Source of the DNA: Calliopsis andreniformis
Taxonomy: Eukaryota; Arthropoda; Insecta; Hymenoptera; Andrenidae
Reading direction: 5' to 3'
Assembly (NCBI RefSeq): GCF_051401765.1
Contig: NC_135066.1
Coordinates: 24,431,501-24,495,500 of the forward strand
Length of the DNA: 64,000 bases
Below are positions 34,091 to 46,101 of the stretch, piece after piece. Within the stretch, counting starts at the first letter, position 1, and every line of letters starts with the position of its first letter. The translations under genes were made by a program, and so were the position numbers. The notes beneath the pieces are model-generated. The model worked only from the letters and a program-made list of their open reading frames with translations. It did not search any database and had not been told where the DNA came from.

Positions 34091-35544
34091 TCCTCATTAT
34101 TCTCCCGGTTGACTCGGAATATCCAGGTTCGAACGTGAAATTACGAGAGAGCCGACTTCTGGTGGTTGTATACGTCGTGTGGTAGGAAGAAAGCCTTCGC
34201 GAAAGGGTTCACCTGAGCTTGCGGGCTCAAACGAACGGCGAGTCTCCGACGTAAAAGCGAACGGTTGTTACGTGCGGAAATATTTTCGGCCTGCTGGTTT
34301 CGAGTCATCGTAACCGCAGCCACACGGACGGGTATCTTACGCATGCTGAAACGTGCGTTTCAGCCTCGTCGCCCGCTCGTAAACCATTGTAGCGCGTTCG
34401 CTTTAACGAGAAACTGGTACATCCCTGCGACCACGTGTCGCGGGCGATCGCATGTAAACACCTCGCTAAAAGCTTGTACGTTTTTCGCTAAAATACATTT
34501 TACATTCTACCAGAAAACCGTGTTTTAACTAGCGTTCTCGCCGTAAGAACCCAAGATCGCGATTCGGAAAACGGAAGACGTGTTCCACGCTGGTATTGCA
34601 AGATACCTGGCACTCGCGGTAAAAATCAAGGCATAGGATGCGTAGTGGCCAGATCCTGCACGCTCGTTCTAACCTGAATACGGCTTCGCGGGACGATCAC
34701 GTCGCAATACAAATATGCATGCAGTTTTTCTGATCAATATTACTAGAACTTAGATATAATAAACAACACATATTTGATAAATACGTGGGTATTTGTGGAA
34801 TGAAAAACGGAATGAAATAGACGCGAAATTCGAACTCTGGTCATTTGAGTGGTACGACTGGCTGCATCACGTATAGCCACTGCCATCTTCAGTTCATTAT
34901 TACGTGTTTTTCCTTATAAGGCAAATGCGTTAATATTTATATATCTAAATATATATCTACGCCAATGAGTTACGCGTCGCATGACTCTGTTCACACTATC
35001 TCACTTGTTTTCGACATATCTTGCCCACTTTCTTTGTCATTTACTCCAGTTAGTATGCGTGACCATGATTGCTAATTCCTCGCGTAGAGGTGAGTAATGT
35101 CACCCACTCATCTGTACTTGTAGAGTCCAGGCGTAGACTATGTATACTACTAGACACGGCATGGATATAATGCGTGCATAAAAAATCCACGAGCTCAGAT
35201 AAGCAAAGATAACTGCCCAAGTGTCACGTAACATACGTGTGAATCTAGTTTTAAAATAATTATTAATAAGGGTGGGAACCATGCGAAATTATAATTCTCA
35301 AAATATGCATATTTCATATTTAATCAGTTCAATATGTTGTCTGAGAGTTAAACATTCTCATATTCTCATTAATGTCGAATAGTAAAACAGCTTAACATGT
35401 TTGGAACATCGGTGTCCCACTCTTTCGAAATTGTAGATATGTCATACTAGCATAACTTATATGTACATCTTGCCCGTGTGTAACGTCACGTAGATAATTT
35501 TACCTTTGCCTAAAAGAAGTTATCTGAAGCCATGTCTATAAGTG
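34091..35544. other. No gene recognised
   Basis: Mixed-composition sequence without recognised repeats or frames above 87 codons. Confidence 0.35.
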
Positions 35545-35551
35545 TACATAG

Positions 35552-38500
35552 TAGGGTGGAGTGAAAAAATTAAAATCACAAATTTGAAACGCCTATATGT
35601 GGAAAAGTTGCCTAATACAATACCTATTTATAATACAAAATCTCAGTTAAATCAAATTATATCTTTGACTGCCAAAATAACTTTAAATTTCAAGTATTTC
35701 GCCTAATTTGTCACAAATCTGGCAAAAACGGATTTATAAAATATAATAACTCTGATTTGAAACCACAAATGATTGCGAATAAGCTGTCACAGAAATGTAT
35801 AATACTGAATGAATAATTCAATGATCTTGACAATCGAGGGAATTTGGCCTTTAAGTGTATAATGCGCACGCGCGTGCAATGTTCACATGCTCCTCCGACT
35901 CTGGCTGATGCTTTTTTTCTTGCTAACGTCAGTATCGACTGTTTTCTTTTTTCCAGTTGGTTGTCTTTCTATTATTAGAACGTATTTCATTTAGCTTGCG
36001 TTACGTGATTCCCATATTTTATTTTATGTTACTTTTGTTCACGTTCGGTGTATTTCTAGTTATCACTCTAGTTATCACGTATTACTTAGAGCATTCCAGA
36101 ATGCCTCGAACTCAATCAGAAGACTTATGCCCAGTGTTTGGTGCACCTGATACCTTTAAAGATAATATGCTACCAACATATGTGGATGTTATAAGATATT
36201 ACTTATACATACGACAAGAACTATTAAGAGAAAACAAACAGGAACCTGCTTTGGCTGATGTGTGTTCCCAATTAATAAAAAATCTCAAATACTTATGGGA
36301 AAAAAGTTCAATTCCTATTGTATCGGACCAACAAATAAGACATAAGATAAGAGAATACCATAAAAATATCGTAATATTAAGAAGCCTTGAAGAAGAGAAG
36401 GTGAACTAAATTTTTCGAAAAATATTGTGTCCTTTGCAGAATCAGCAGAAAATCTGTTCAATGTTTCATTTTGCAATTGCAAGGACTTTCTAATCTGTAA
36501 TTGTAAAATTAAAGTACCTGTAGCTGAAAGAGTTTTTTTAACGGATCAAAGAACATTTCGAAGAATGGTAATTGGATATGTTGATATTAAAGCAAGCAGA
36601 ATTCTTGAAAAGGAACTGCACCAGAAAGAAAAGGCAGCAGAAAGAAGTAAAAATGGTCAATTGCAAGATAGTGAGAAAAATACAATTAATAGACTTTCTT
36701 CTTCTGTTATGGGACACATTTTGGATTCTTCAAATTCTTGTAATGAAAATGAAGACGAAGATACTGTTTCTGAATATGAATATAAACAACGTGAAACGAA
36801 AAATAATTATAAATCAAGATTATCCTTCAACTTCGCAAATGAGAACTAAACTTCCAAATGTAGCACAGATTTGTGACAGAACTAGTGTGTCCGATAGATC
36901 GGCATCAATTCTTATAAATGTAGCTTCTAAAGATATGGGAATAATTATCAAGGACGATTCTTCTAAAGTAGTCGATCGTAGCAAAATCAGAAAGGAAAGA
37001 ATAAAAGCCCGCAATGACTTGAAAAGGAAAAATGAGGAAAAATACTCTACATCGGAATATACGATATACTTTGACGGTCGAAAAGACAATAACAGAAGAG
37101 CATATTGTTCTATTTTCAGAACCTGGATAAAAATATATTGGCCATGTCACTCCTATATCTGGCAGTTCTCATAACATTGAAACAAGTATATTATCTTTTT
37201 TAGAGAAAAATGTTGATATTTCTAAGTTACATGCACATGGTTTTGACGGAATAGTGGTGAATACAGGTTCTAAAAATAGTATCATAAGACAACTTGAGCT
37301 TTCTATTGGACGTCCTTTGCAATGGTTTGTTTGTTTATTACATACAAATGAATTACCATTATGCCTACAATATATACTATATACTACAATATTTTGACGA
37401 AAAAACTACTGGTTCAAAAGGATTTTCTGGAAAAAATGGGAAAAAGCTAGAGTCAAAAAATAGAAATAATTTTGCCTGAGGTTACCGATGATGAACTTAG
37501 TACAGATCAACGGTATCTCTACGAAATGTGTGTTGAAATTTCAAACGGAAATATTTCAGTGAGCTTGGCACGAAGGGATCTAGGAAAAATGAGCCATTCC
37601 AGGTGGTTAACGACAGCAAATAGAATTTTGCGATTATATGTTTCAACAAAATATCCATTAGAGAACTTGAAAGTTTTAACAGAGTATGTTAATAGAGTAT
37701 ACGCATGCGCGTGGTTTGGCAGTCAGCACTTTTTGAACATAATAAAGAAATCTCGATTTCTGCCGGAAGAGCTAAAAAACATAGTAGTAGATCGAACATT
37801 ACAGAGAAATGCGTATTTTGGTCATCCAGAAAACATTCTACTGTCAATGTTGGTCGACAACTGAAAACACATCAAAAGGTTTTAAAATGTAGAAAAATGA
37901 CTAAAGTCGATAAAAATGTTCGAGAATTCAAGATTCCTATGTTAAATTTCAAGGCAGAAAACTATATGGATTTAATTGACTGGAATTCAGTTACACTTAC
38001 TGAGCCACCACTTACGGCATCTATTTCCGATAATGAACTGAATCTGATGATTTTGGACGTTCCCGATGAAATTCATATTTTAAGATATCCGTGCCATTCG
38101 CAAGCAGCAGAGCGCTATGTTAAATTAGTTACTGAAGCATCAGCAGCTGTATGTGGCAACGACGCACGTGACGGATTTATAAGATCAAGGACAGCATCTA
38201 GAATTGATTTACCCATATTTGAAACCAAAAATCAATATCGCAAAATTCTATGAGACAATTAATCTAAATATTTAAAGACAAAGGGTGGGAGGGTAGTGGA
38301 ACTCAATATGCAACCATCTCCACGTGGTGAGTTCTGGGTTATCTTCAGAGAGACAGGAAGCTAAGAGCTGCATGAAAAATTCATAAATCTTAAAATTTTA
38401 TAGAGATTTCTATGGTAAATTGTGCAGCCAAAGATTATGTCGTAGGAAGTTCAAATTTCATACACATGATTACACTTATAGGTGACAATTTTTCCACATG

Positions 38501-38555
38501 TAGGCTAATAAATTGAGCTAAACTTTTTTTGGCGAGCTTTTTCACTTTATCATAA
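35552..38555 (+). mobile_element. Family-E transposon, unclassified, degenerate
   Basis: The left end TAGGGTGGAGTGAAAAA and the inverse of the right end (TTATGATAAAGTGAAAAA) are followed in both cases by a TATATGTGGAAAAGTTG-like block (35594; inverse at 38485-38500), so the ends form imperfect inverted repeats. TACATAG occurs on both sides (35545-35551 and 38556-38562) as a 7-bp target duplication. A third copy of the same end lies at 41478. Between the ends is one degenerate gene of a multi-copy insect family. I cannot place the element in a named superfamily. Confidence 0.6.
36101..38253 (+). pseudogene. Family-E protein, multiply frameshifted
   Basis: The ATG at 36101 starts an approximately 700-residue protein spread over several frames. 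Recognisable segments in order: an N-terminal helical domain (YLYIRQELLRENKQEP, EKSSIPIVSDQQI), a Cys-rich patch (CNCKDFLICNCK), LTDQRTFRRMVIG, KLPNVAQICDRTSVSDRSAS, YFDGRKD, GFDGIVVNTGSKN, LLHTNELPL, MSHSRWLTTANRILRLYVS, NAYFGHPENILLSM, DLIDWNSVTLTEPPLT and a C-terminal AERYVKLVTEASAAVCG with DGFIRSR. Frameshifts lie near 36400, 36820, 37090, 37390 and 37864, with one internal stop near 37126. I have seen this domain order in anonymous insect proteins, and its setting between inverted repeats suggests a transposase. The FDG and DW segments could hold catalytic acids; this is inference. Confidence 0.6.
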
Positions 38556-39368
38556 TACATAGTCGAAGGAGCAAGCTAACAACCATGTGCATGACTACGG
38601 CAGACAATACTACACTAGAGACGAAATATGTATGAGATGAGGCGTGCCTCATCACGTTCTGCGCACTTCTTCCGGATTCATTCAAGTGTGTGACAGATAG
38701 TAATTTCCATTTCATTATTTATTATTGTGGTATCTTAACAATGTCCAGTATTTTTGAAGAATTTATTATAAGAGGCATCAGATGAAATATATGGTTTGCG
38801 TGAGGATTGTAACGATGAAGTACAAAGAAAGCACCGATGTGTTTTATTATCATCTGATTCCGAAGATATGGAGAACAGCATCAATAACGAGATAGTTAGG
38901 TAGTAAAGTAGAAATGTACAATGGCTGCTAGTTCATCTACGGACAAGGATAATTTAGACCCTAATCCGAATGTAGAGAATTTCCATTTGGGTGAAATACT
39001 TTCAAAGTTGTGCTCCAAGAGCAATTTCAACCCCATAAAGCATGTATTTGACAATCAAAATTACGATGTGAAAGGAAATTGAACTGTCGAATCCATACCT
39101 TTAGACGCATTTCAACTTTTTTAGAAGAGTTGGTTTCACAGATTATAGAAGAAGCGGACAATTATTTCAAATTTGTGGAGTAAAATACTGCATAGAAAAT
39201 GTATTTGCACATAAATTCTTGGACAGACACATTCGCACGTGAGACGTGTAGATTTGTAATCATCATAATGTTAATGCCGCAGATGAAGAAACTGACACTG
39301 AGTGAATATTAGTCGACTGATGAAATGATAACAAACATTTTTCGGAAATTAATGGCAAGAGATAAGTA

Positions 39369-40613
39369 CGAGGTGCGGCAATTAAATAACGAAAGTGCTT
39401 ACTTTTTAACAGACAACAGCATCGGGTGATGTTGTCATTAATAGGTCATTGAATTTGATACTTCCGGACTAACAATTCGTAGTTTTGTCTCTCTGTCTGC
39501 TTTTGTTTCTTTTCTAACGTGAATTATAGGAGTCACTGTTACGTTGCAATGCCGCGATCATGGTTGACGTAAAAGTTGAGCAGCAAATTAATTTGTAATT
39601 CCTTGTGAAATTAAAAAGATCACCAACAGAATATTTGCAATTCTTAGAGGAGGTGTACGATGATAATGTAATGTAACGTGCGCGAGTTTTTGAATGGCAC
39701 AAACGATTTTCTGAAGGTCGGGAAGTGGTCGAAGATGATGAACGTCCCGGTCGATCTGTGACTGTAAAAACTGAAGGAAATGTTCAGAAAATTAATGAAA
39801 TTGTGCGGAAAGACCGACATTTGAGCATTCGAATGATTGTCGATATGGTAAACACTAACAAAGACACAGTAAGACATACTTTGCATGATGAATTAAACAT
39901 GACAAAAGTTTGTGCAAAAATGGTCCCAAAAAACCTCACTCAGGAACAAAAAGACAATCGGATGAACAGTTGTTTTTACATCATGGAACGACTCACAGAA
40001 CAACCAAGCTTGCTCAGAAAAGTCATTACATGTGATAAAACTTGGATGTTCCAGTATGATCCAGAAACAAAGCGTCAATCAATACACTGGAAGATCCTCG
40101 GGTCGCCAAGAATGAAAACTGAAGGCAATGCTGATCGTCTTTTTCGGTCAAAGCGTTAATCAGAAATACTACAAAGAAGTCCTAATCAAGCTGAGGGAAA
40201 GATTAAGGAAGAAAAGACCGGATTTGTGGAAAAACAACTCATCGATTCTGCACCAGGACAACGCACCAGTCCACACTGCCCTATCTGTGAGGCAGTTTCT
40301 AGTGAACAAGCACATTCCTGTGCTTGATCATCCGCCGTATTCGTCAGATGTAGCACCGTGTGACTTCTACCTGTTTCCAAAAGCCAAAAGTGCATTGAAG
40401 GGAATACATTTTCAGTCTGTTGAAGACGTAAAAACAAAAACGGCAGAGTTGTTGAAGAGGCTCACAACTGATAAGTTACAGCATTGTTTTCAACAATGGA
40501 AGACACGTATGCAGCGGTGTATAGATAGGGGAGGGTATAAAAGTTAAATGTAACTTTATTTGCAATAAATCACATTTCTCACACCAGTCTTGTTATTTAA
40601 TTGCCGCGCCTCG
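39369..40613 (+). mobile_element. Mariner 2, full length, inserted in piggyBac
   Basis: The left end CGAGGTGCGGCAATTAAATA and the inverse of the right end CGAGGCGCGGCAATTAAATA form inverted repeats of about 24 bp, flanked by TA (39367-39368 and 40614-40615). The length is 1245 bp, typical of mariner. Removing it rejoins the piggyBac frame at the conserved RDKY codons, which confirms the exact boundaries. Confidence 0.93.
39560..40547 (+). pseudogene. Mariner 2 transposase, broken
   Basis: The ATG at 39560 opens VDVKVEQQINL, then TAA stops at 39596 and 39674 interrupt the same frame. The frame then runs through RVFEWHKRFSEGRE, the linker VEDDERPGRS, the second helix-turn-helix, and the first catalytic Asp in VITCDKTWMFQYDPETK. 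A frameshift near 40130 moves the rest to another frame with SILHQDNAPVH (second Asp) and DVAPCDFYLFPK (third Asp), ending at 40547. The protein would have mobilised this element. It has lost only a few positions and is younger than its piggyBac host. Confidence 0.9.
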
Positions 40614-41046
40614 TATATGATATTATTGCAAATGCTACATTTTAATAGGAATAATAATGTAAGAAATATCGACCCAATAACAAAAATACGACTAGTAATT
40701 AATTCACTCAAGATCTCTTTCTCACAAGTATTCTGCATGCGAAGATTTGTACGCTGACAGACTCATCTATTATTCAAAGACCAATGTTACTTTAAATAAT
40801 TAATCCCTTCCAAAAGAAGCAAATTTGGTATCAAATTATTTGTACTTTCTGTTTGTACAATGAACTATGTATTAGATTTTATAATGTAAACTGGAAGTAA
40901 TATGTATATTCTTCGCAACCATACACGCGTTGGATTGCCAAATGTTGTCATGAAACATGTACGTCTATATCTTGGAAAGGGTTATACTCTGATAGCTGAT
41001 AATTGGTAGACGTTGTTCTCATTTATACAGTCTACTACATAAATAT

Positions 41047-41745
41047 CATGGGTGTACGGGATACTCGGGACGGGTCAGGATCCCAAAGATTTCGGGATTC
41101 CCGAAAATGTCGGAGATTCTCAAAAAGATTCGGGATTCTCGAAGATGTCCGAGATTCCCGATGATTTCCAGATTTCCCGAAAATATTCAAATTTTTCATT
41201 TTGGTGTTCAGATTTTAAGAATTCCAGTAATCCGTTTGTTATTATATATTTTGCTGTAAATTTGCAATGGGTGTATAGATTTTTCTTGATTTATCTTTTC
41301 AAACTGTTGCCACACAAAGTTCTCTCTTTGCACAACATTTTTATACTTCCTGTTGTCTTGACAATTTTATTGTCAATATAACTGAACCTTTCTTCGAGCT
41401 TTATGATGATGTAGCTAAATTAACGAACACTTTGAAATATGTCCTATTTTCACGAACACTAAACGCATACTGTGTACTAGGGTGGAGCGAAAAAAAATTT
41501 TTTCCATGATCAAATTCTAATAATGCGGAAAAGTTACCTACTCGACCCTATAAAACGTATAAAAAATTTCAGCCCAATCAGATATTTTTTTCTATGTGCG
41601 TGAAAAATTTTAATAGAAAGAAACTCATGAAAATTCAACTTTCTTCCATTGGTGAATTCTATTTTTTTTTTACCCAGGACTATATTTGTTACGTAAATAA
41701 AGCAAAGAAACACTCGTGGCTGGTTTCGTAACGACCGGAATGGCC
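41047..41745. other. Insert within the piggyBac relic, with tandem motif and a family-E end
   Basis: The piggyBac frame is interrupted here. The left part (41060-41190) is an irregular tandem of TTCGGGATTCCCGAAAATGTC-like units of about 20-24 bp. At 41478 the sequence AGGGTGGAGCGAAAAA followed by AATGCGGAAAAGTTACCTA is a third copy of the family-E terminal repeat, so part of this insert is probably a deleted family-E copy. The left boundary is approximate. Confidence 0.5.
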
Positions 41746-42154
41746 TATTGGCACTTTAAACTATCAAAAAATGCAGCCAGAAGGATCGAAGAGGGATTCT
41801 CCGTATGGAGAAAAACTTAAAGAAAGGAGAATTTGAGTACCAATGTACAAATAGTTTATTGGCATTGAGATCGCGAGACAGAAAAGATGTGTAGATATTT
41901 TTTAGTGCATATGAAGTTAAAATGGTAGAAACTGGACGAAGAAGTTACCCCACACAATTGCCTAAAATAGAACTAGAATATGTTATCGAGTATAACAAGA
42001 TGAGTTCTGTAGATCGTATCGATGAAGTTTTAAGCACAATTAATTCATCAAGAAAATGTCTAAAATATCACTGGTAAGAAACAAAGATATAACGATTTCC
42101 ACCCGAAAAAAGAAATGTTGACAATTACTCTTTCCTTTAATGCTGTAATACTTA

Positions 42155-43770
42155 CAAGGGAACTACCCGAAGTGATAATCTCTGATTTTGATACAACTTT
42201 GTAGGTTGGTAGAGAAGCCAAAAATATGCGACACATATTTTTTTATATCGGCTATATTCGATGTTAAAGGGGTGAAAACAGCCCCCAAAGTCAGGGGTGG
42301 AAAACATATTTGATCTCCTATCTCGAAAACTATTAGCTATAGAAAAAAAGTGTAAATTGGGTGATTACGTATTTTTTTAGCAACGAATCCATTTGCATAA
42401 ATAGTTTTTCAAAATACCTATTTGTTTAAACAATATATTGAAAAATGTCATATTTTTGTTAATTTTTCAGGTAAAATGTTAATCGATTTTCTCGCAAATT
42501 TATGTGTAGATCCTATATATCAAAATGCAAGATACGGATATTTTGGAATTTTGAATTTTTGCCTTATAAACAAAATAATTACATTCGCAGTTTATCCGTG
42601 TTTTCTGTGGAAACGAGCCCTGAAACGAATTATTCCAGGAAAATTATATATTTGCATGATGTTTTCACCATTATGTAGTAATATATGTTGTAAATAGTTC
42701 ATTAAAAGAAGTCCAACAAGGAAATGTGAAAAAGGGATTCATAGTGTATACTTTTATACGTCAAAAATGGTTGAAGTAGGGAGGGCGTAGTGAGTAATTT
42801 GGGCATTCCACCTTCATAAATGAGAAATAAACAAGCTAGGAAATAACATCGGTCATACTGAGAAATCCCAAAATGAAATCAGTCCTCCTCAGAGATTTTT
42901 GCAAACGTAAACGATATTAGGCCCAAACAAATTTAGCCTTTGATTATGGTCCAATTGCTCTCATACTTGTAGGTTTAAGGTTTTGAGCCTGTTACAGATA
43001 ACTGACGCTTCAAGCCTTCTATCCTTTTTATGACAGTTACTTGCTCCGCCCCCCTGATTAGTTCAGCGGCGATAGAAATCTGAACAATTCAAGAAATAAT
43101 AGGAACCTTTCAAGCTAACGTAAACAGCAGTGCAAATAAGTTTATAATTTTTGCTTCAGCCAACAGTTTTTCGCCGCGCTCGCGTCGATCATCATCAGCT
43201 GTGCATTGGTTTCTAACGTTTTAATGAAATATTTACAACATATATTACTACATAATGGTGAAAACATCATACAAATATGTAATTTTCCCGGAATAATTCG
43301 TTTCAGGGCTCGTTTCCACAGAAAACACGGATAAACTGTGAATGTAATTATTTTGTTTATAAGGCAAAAATTCAAAATTCCAAAATATCCGTATCTTGCA
43401 TTTTGATATATAGTATCTACACATAAATTTGCGAGAAAATCGATTAACATTTTACCTGAAAAATTAACAAAAATATGACATTTTTCAATATATTGTTTAA
43501 ACAAATAGGTATTTTGAAAAACTATTTATGCAAATGGATTCGTTGCTAAAAAATACGTAATCGCCCAATTTACGCTTTTTTTCTATAGCTAATAGTTTTC
43601 GAGATAGGAGATCAAATATGTTTTCCACCCCCGACTTTGGGCGCTGTTTTCACCCCTTTAACATCGAATATAGCCGAAATAAAAAAATACGTGCCGAATA
43701 TTTTTGGTTTCTCTACCAACCTACAAAGTTGCATCAAAATCGGAGATTATCACTTCGGGTAGTTCCCTTG
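42155..43770. mobile_element. 1.6-kb foldback MITE with 555-bp arms
   Basis: Left arm 42155-42712 and right arm 43218-43770 are near-perfect inverted copies, beginning CAAGGGAACTACCCGAAGTG on both ends. TTA flanks the element on each side (42152-42154, 43771-43773). A 3-bp TTA duplication fits PIF/Harbinger (TWA). The central 500 bp is not palindromic and encodes nothing recognisable. The matching 91- and 120-codon frames in the two arms are the same arm sequence read twice. Confidence 0.85.
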
Positions 43771-43773
43771 TTA

Positions 43774-44204
43774 GAAAAAATGCTTGCAAACGGCCAGTAA
43801 TGTTCGAAAATTCTCGCGAGCGGCTCTCCCACTTCTTGAGCAACGGTCTTAGAATAATTTCGATGGCTTTCTACTCTGTTACTGAAGTCAGCCTTGAAAC
43901 TGCTCGCGAGGGTTTTCGAGCATTGATAGCCGCTCGCGCTCGCCTCGGAGATACTTGAGTATTGCTGGTCTAACGGACAGGCATTTTCCATCAAAAATTT
44001 TAAGTCAAGCAGGCAATTTGACAAGAAAAAAATGCGCTTTCTGCGCAAAACATAAAAAGGGAGTAATACAAAATATGAATGTAAAATGTATGTACTGATA
44101 CTTGCTTTGAAATTTACCATGTTCATATGAAGTATTACTTTTGTTTTTATCCTTCTTTATGGTAAATGTATGTGTTTACAATCTAGAGTTTTTGTGTACG
44201 GATA
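43774..44204. other. No gene recognised
   Basis: Sequence between two foldback elements. It contains several CTCGCGAG/GCTCGCG motifs at 43815-43945 but no recognised family. Confidence 0.35.
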
Positions 44205-46101
44205 TAGAGGGTGTCCCACACAAGGTGGTGGAGCCGTTAAGGGCAGATTTCTGGGGTGATTCTAAACTACCGTTTCCTTCGCAAAAATGTTCCCTGAAGC
44301 TTTGTTAACGAATTATTAACAAAAAACATCGACCAATCAGAGAGTGCGGATAGCAAGTGCTCGGTCGATCAGTGGCGGTGCACAAGCTACGCGTTGTGTT
44401 TGCTTTCACTATGCTCGAATCTTGTACAAGGAACTCAAAATCTCTACGTTATTATCCAATTTCTCTTAAACTATTAGATGAAAAATTACGAAAAAAATCA
44501 GGGACACGTTAGCTATCGCGCCACATATTATGGAATTTTTTCAGATTTTTAAATTAATTATCCAAGTTGTAAAATACAAAAAATGAAAAAAAACAATTTA
44601 AAAATGCCGATTTAATAAAGTAATGCCATAGTAAAAAAAATAAAAAGCAATATTTTCGTAGTTCCAACAGATTGTACATTATTTTACTGAATACCAAAAC
44701 ATTGGAAATTATACAAATCTAATTATTTCCTAAGAAATGAACGAAAATTGGAAGTATTAGTTGCTGTATTCGGTAAAAAGTTCGGAAACATCGGTTTTTA
44801 TTTTTTGAACCATGATGGACCAAAACAAAAAATGTTTACATAAATTGAGGTTAATAATATAACTCCCAAATTCGATTGTACCCTTTATTGTATGGTGAGT
44901 AAATAGGCATGTAATTAGTAGCGATAAAACTCACCCATTTGGAGAGGAATTCACCTGCTGCTTTGAACACTTGCTCCACTGGGTCACTGTGCCGATTCCG
45001 GTCGTTGGGGGATGATGCACAGGTAGCGCACATCACAAGTCCTGCTAATCGCAAGTATACAACACCACAAGAAGCCACCTTGCCTTTATAACACTTTGCC
45101 GTCACTAACACTGATTACTTCACCAAACGAGCACTTGAACTCTTAATGGCCGACAACCGATTATTTTGAAACGTTCTGCGACGCGACGTCTGCAATACCG
45201 TAGTATTTCATAAATAAAAACAAGATGTTACACAGTTCCGCGGCAAAATTACGATTGATACCCGAATTTCGGTAAAAAGTGGCAAACAAATTCATGGGAG
45301 AAAACAAAGGCATATCGGATTAATGTAAGAGACAGTAACGAGTGTCTCGCAGATGTGGCCGTTTATGATCGCAGATATTGTCCTGCAAGTTCGAAGGAAC
45401 CATCCGTATCCGAGACTGAAAGCCGCAAGGGTTGCGTCGCGCTTACCGTTGACATATGGAATTACACGTTATTGAAACTCAAGTTAAGGAAAGCTTCTGA
45501 ACATTAAACGTTTGGTCAACGGATGTCTTGCACATACAGACAAACTCGTCGATGAGGGGAAAATACGGCAATTGTATTCTCATTCTTTAGTTACTTCAAT
45601 ATCAGAGTCCTGCGACCGATATGAATTTTATTACGGTACACATACAGTGATCAGCCGATGGTTGTTTCTCTGTTCCCCAATTTTCGTAAACCTTTTCGGC
45701 CTATAGGGGAGGCTTAACTGTGTATTAAAAATTTGACGGACCTTTTACATGCACGTAAATGTATTTAGGTACATATAAAATTATAATCTCCTTTATAAAC
45801 CACTTGGAAATTAAATTCAATACAATAGCAAACCGTTTATCTGGTTTTGCCGTCTAATACAAAATATAAGATAAGTTATTTTTCCGTATCATTTTCCTAT
45901 CCTTCCTATAAGAAAATTTGATTCATATTTTTTTCCTTCGGAATATTTCAACGAATATCGGTTTATTTTTTCGATTTTGTTTCATGAAAATATTTTGAAA
46001 GGTAGCAGGGTAAACAGAAATAATAAATTGGAGAATTTATCTACTAATAATACAAGAATAAATGTAGGGTCTCCACATGTGCAGCATGATAAAAAGTAAT
46101 A

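Larger units (their letters stand above)
38741..42076 (+). pseudogene. piggyBac transposase relic in three pieces
   Basis: Piece 1, 38741-39366: acidic N-terminus (SSDSEDMENS) to the STDEMITNIFRKLMARDKYE segment. Piece 2, 40616-41046: continues directly as MILLQMLHFNRNN, FKDQCYFK, IPSKRSKFGIKLFVL, VVMKHVRLYLGKGYTLIADNW. Piece 3, about 41746-42076: GEFEYQCTN, RDRKDV, LPKIELEYVIEYNKM, VLSTINSSRKCLKYHW. These are piggyBac (DDE_Tnp_1_7) motifs in the correct order. A mariner at 39369-40613 separates 1 from 2, and an unassigned 700-bp insert separates 2 from 3. Many stops and frameshifts are present. The 5' and 3' terminal repeats with TTAA were not found. Confidence 0.8.

Noticed and set aside
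35957..36100. Hydrophobic N-terminal extension of the family-E frame, resembling a membrane segment
   Set aside because: The conserved part begins at the ATG at 36101. The upstream codons are most likely untranslated sequence that happens to be open.
36401..36439. Possible 39-bp intron (AAG/GTGAAC...TTTGCAG) in the family-E gene
   Set aside because: Shorter than usual insect introns, and the joined codons would be out of phase with the following conserved frame. A simple frameshift explains it better.
42422..43504. Near-identical 91- and 120-codon frames on opposite strands
   Set aside because: They are the two arms of the same palindromic element read twice. There is no family resemblance, and the composition is that of AT-rich noncoding DNA.
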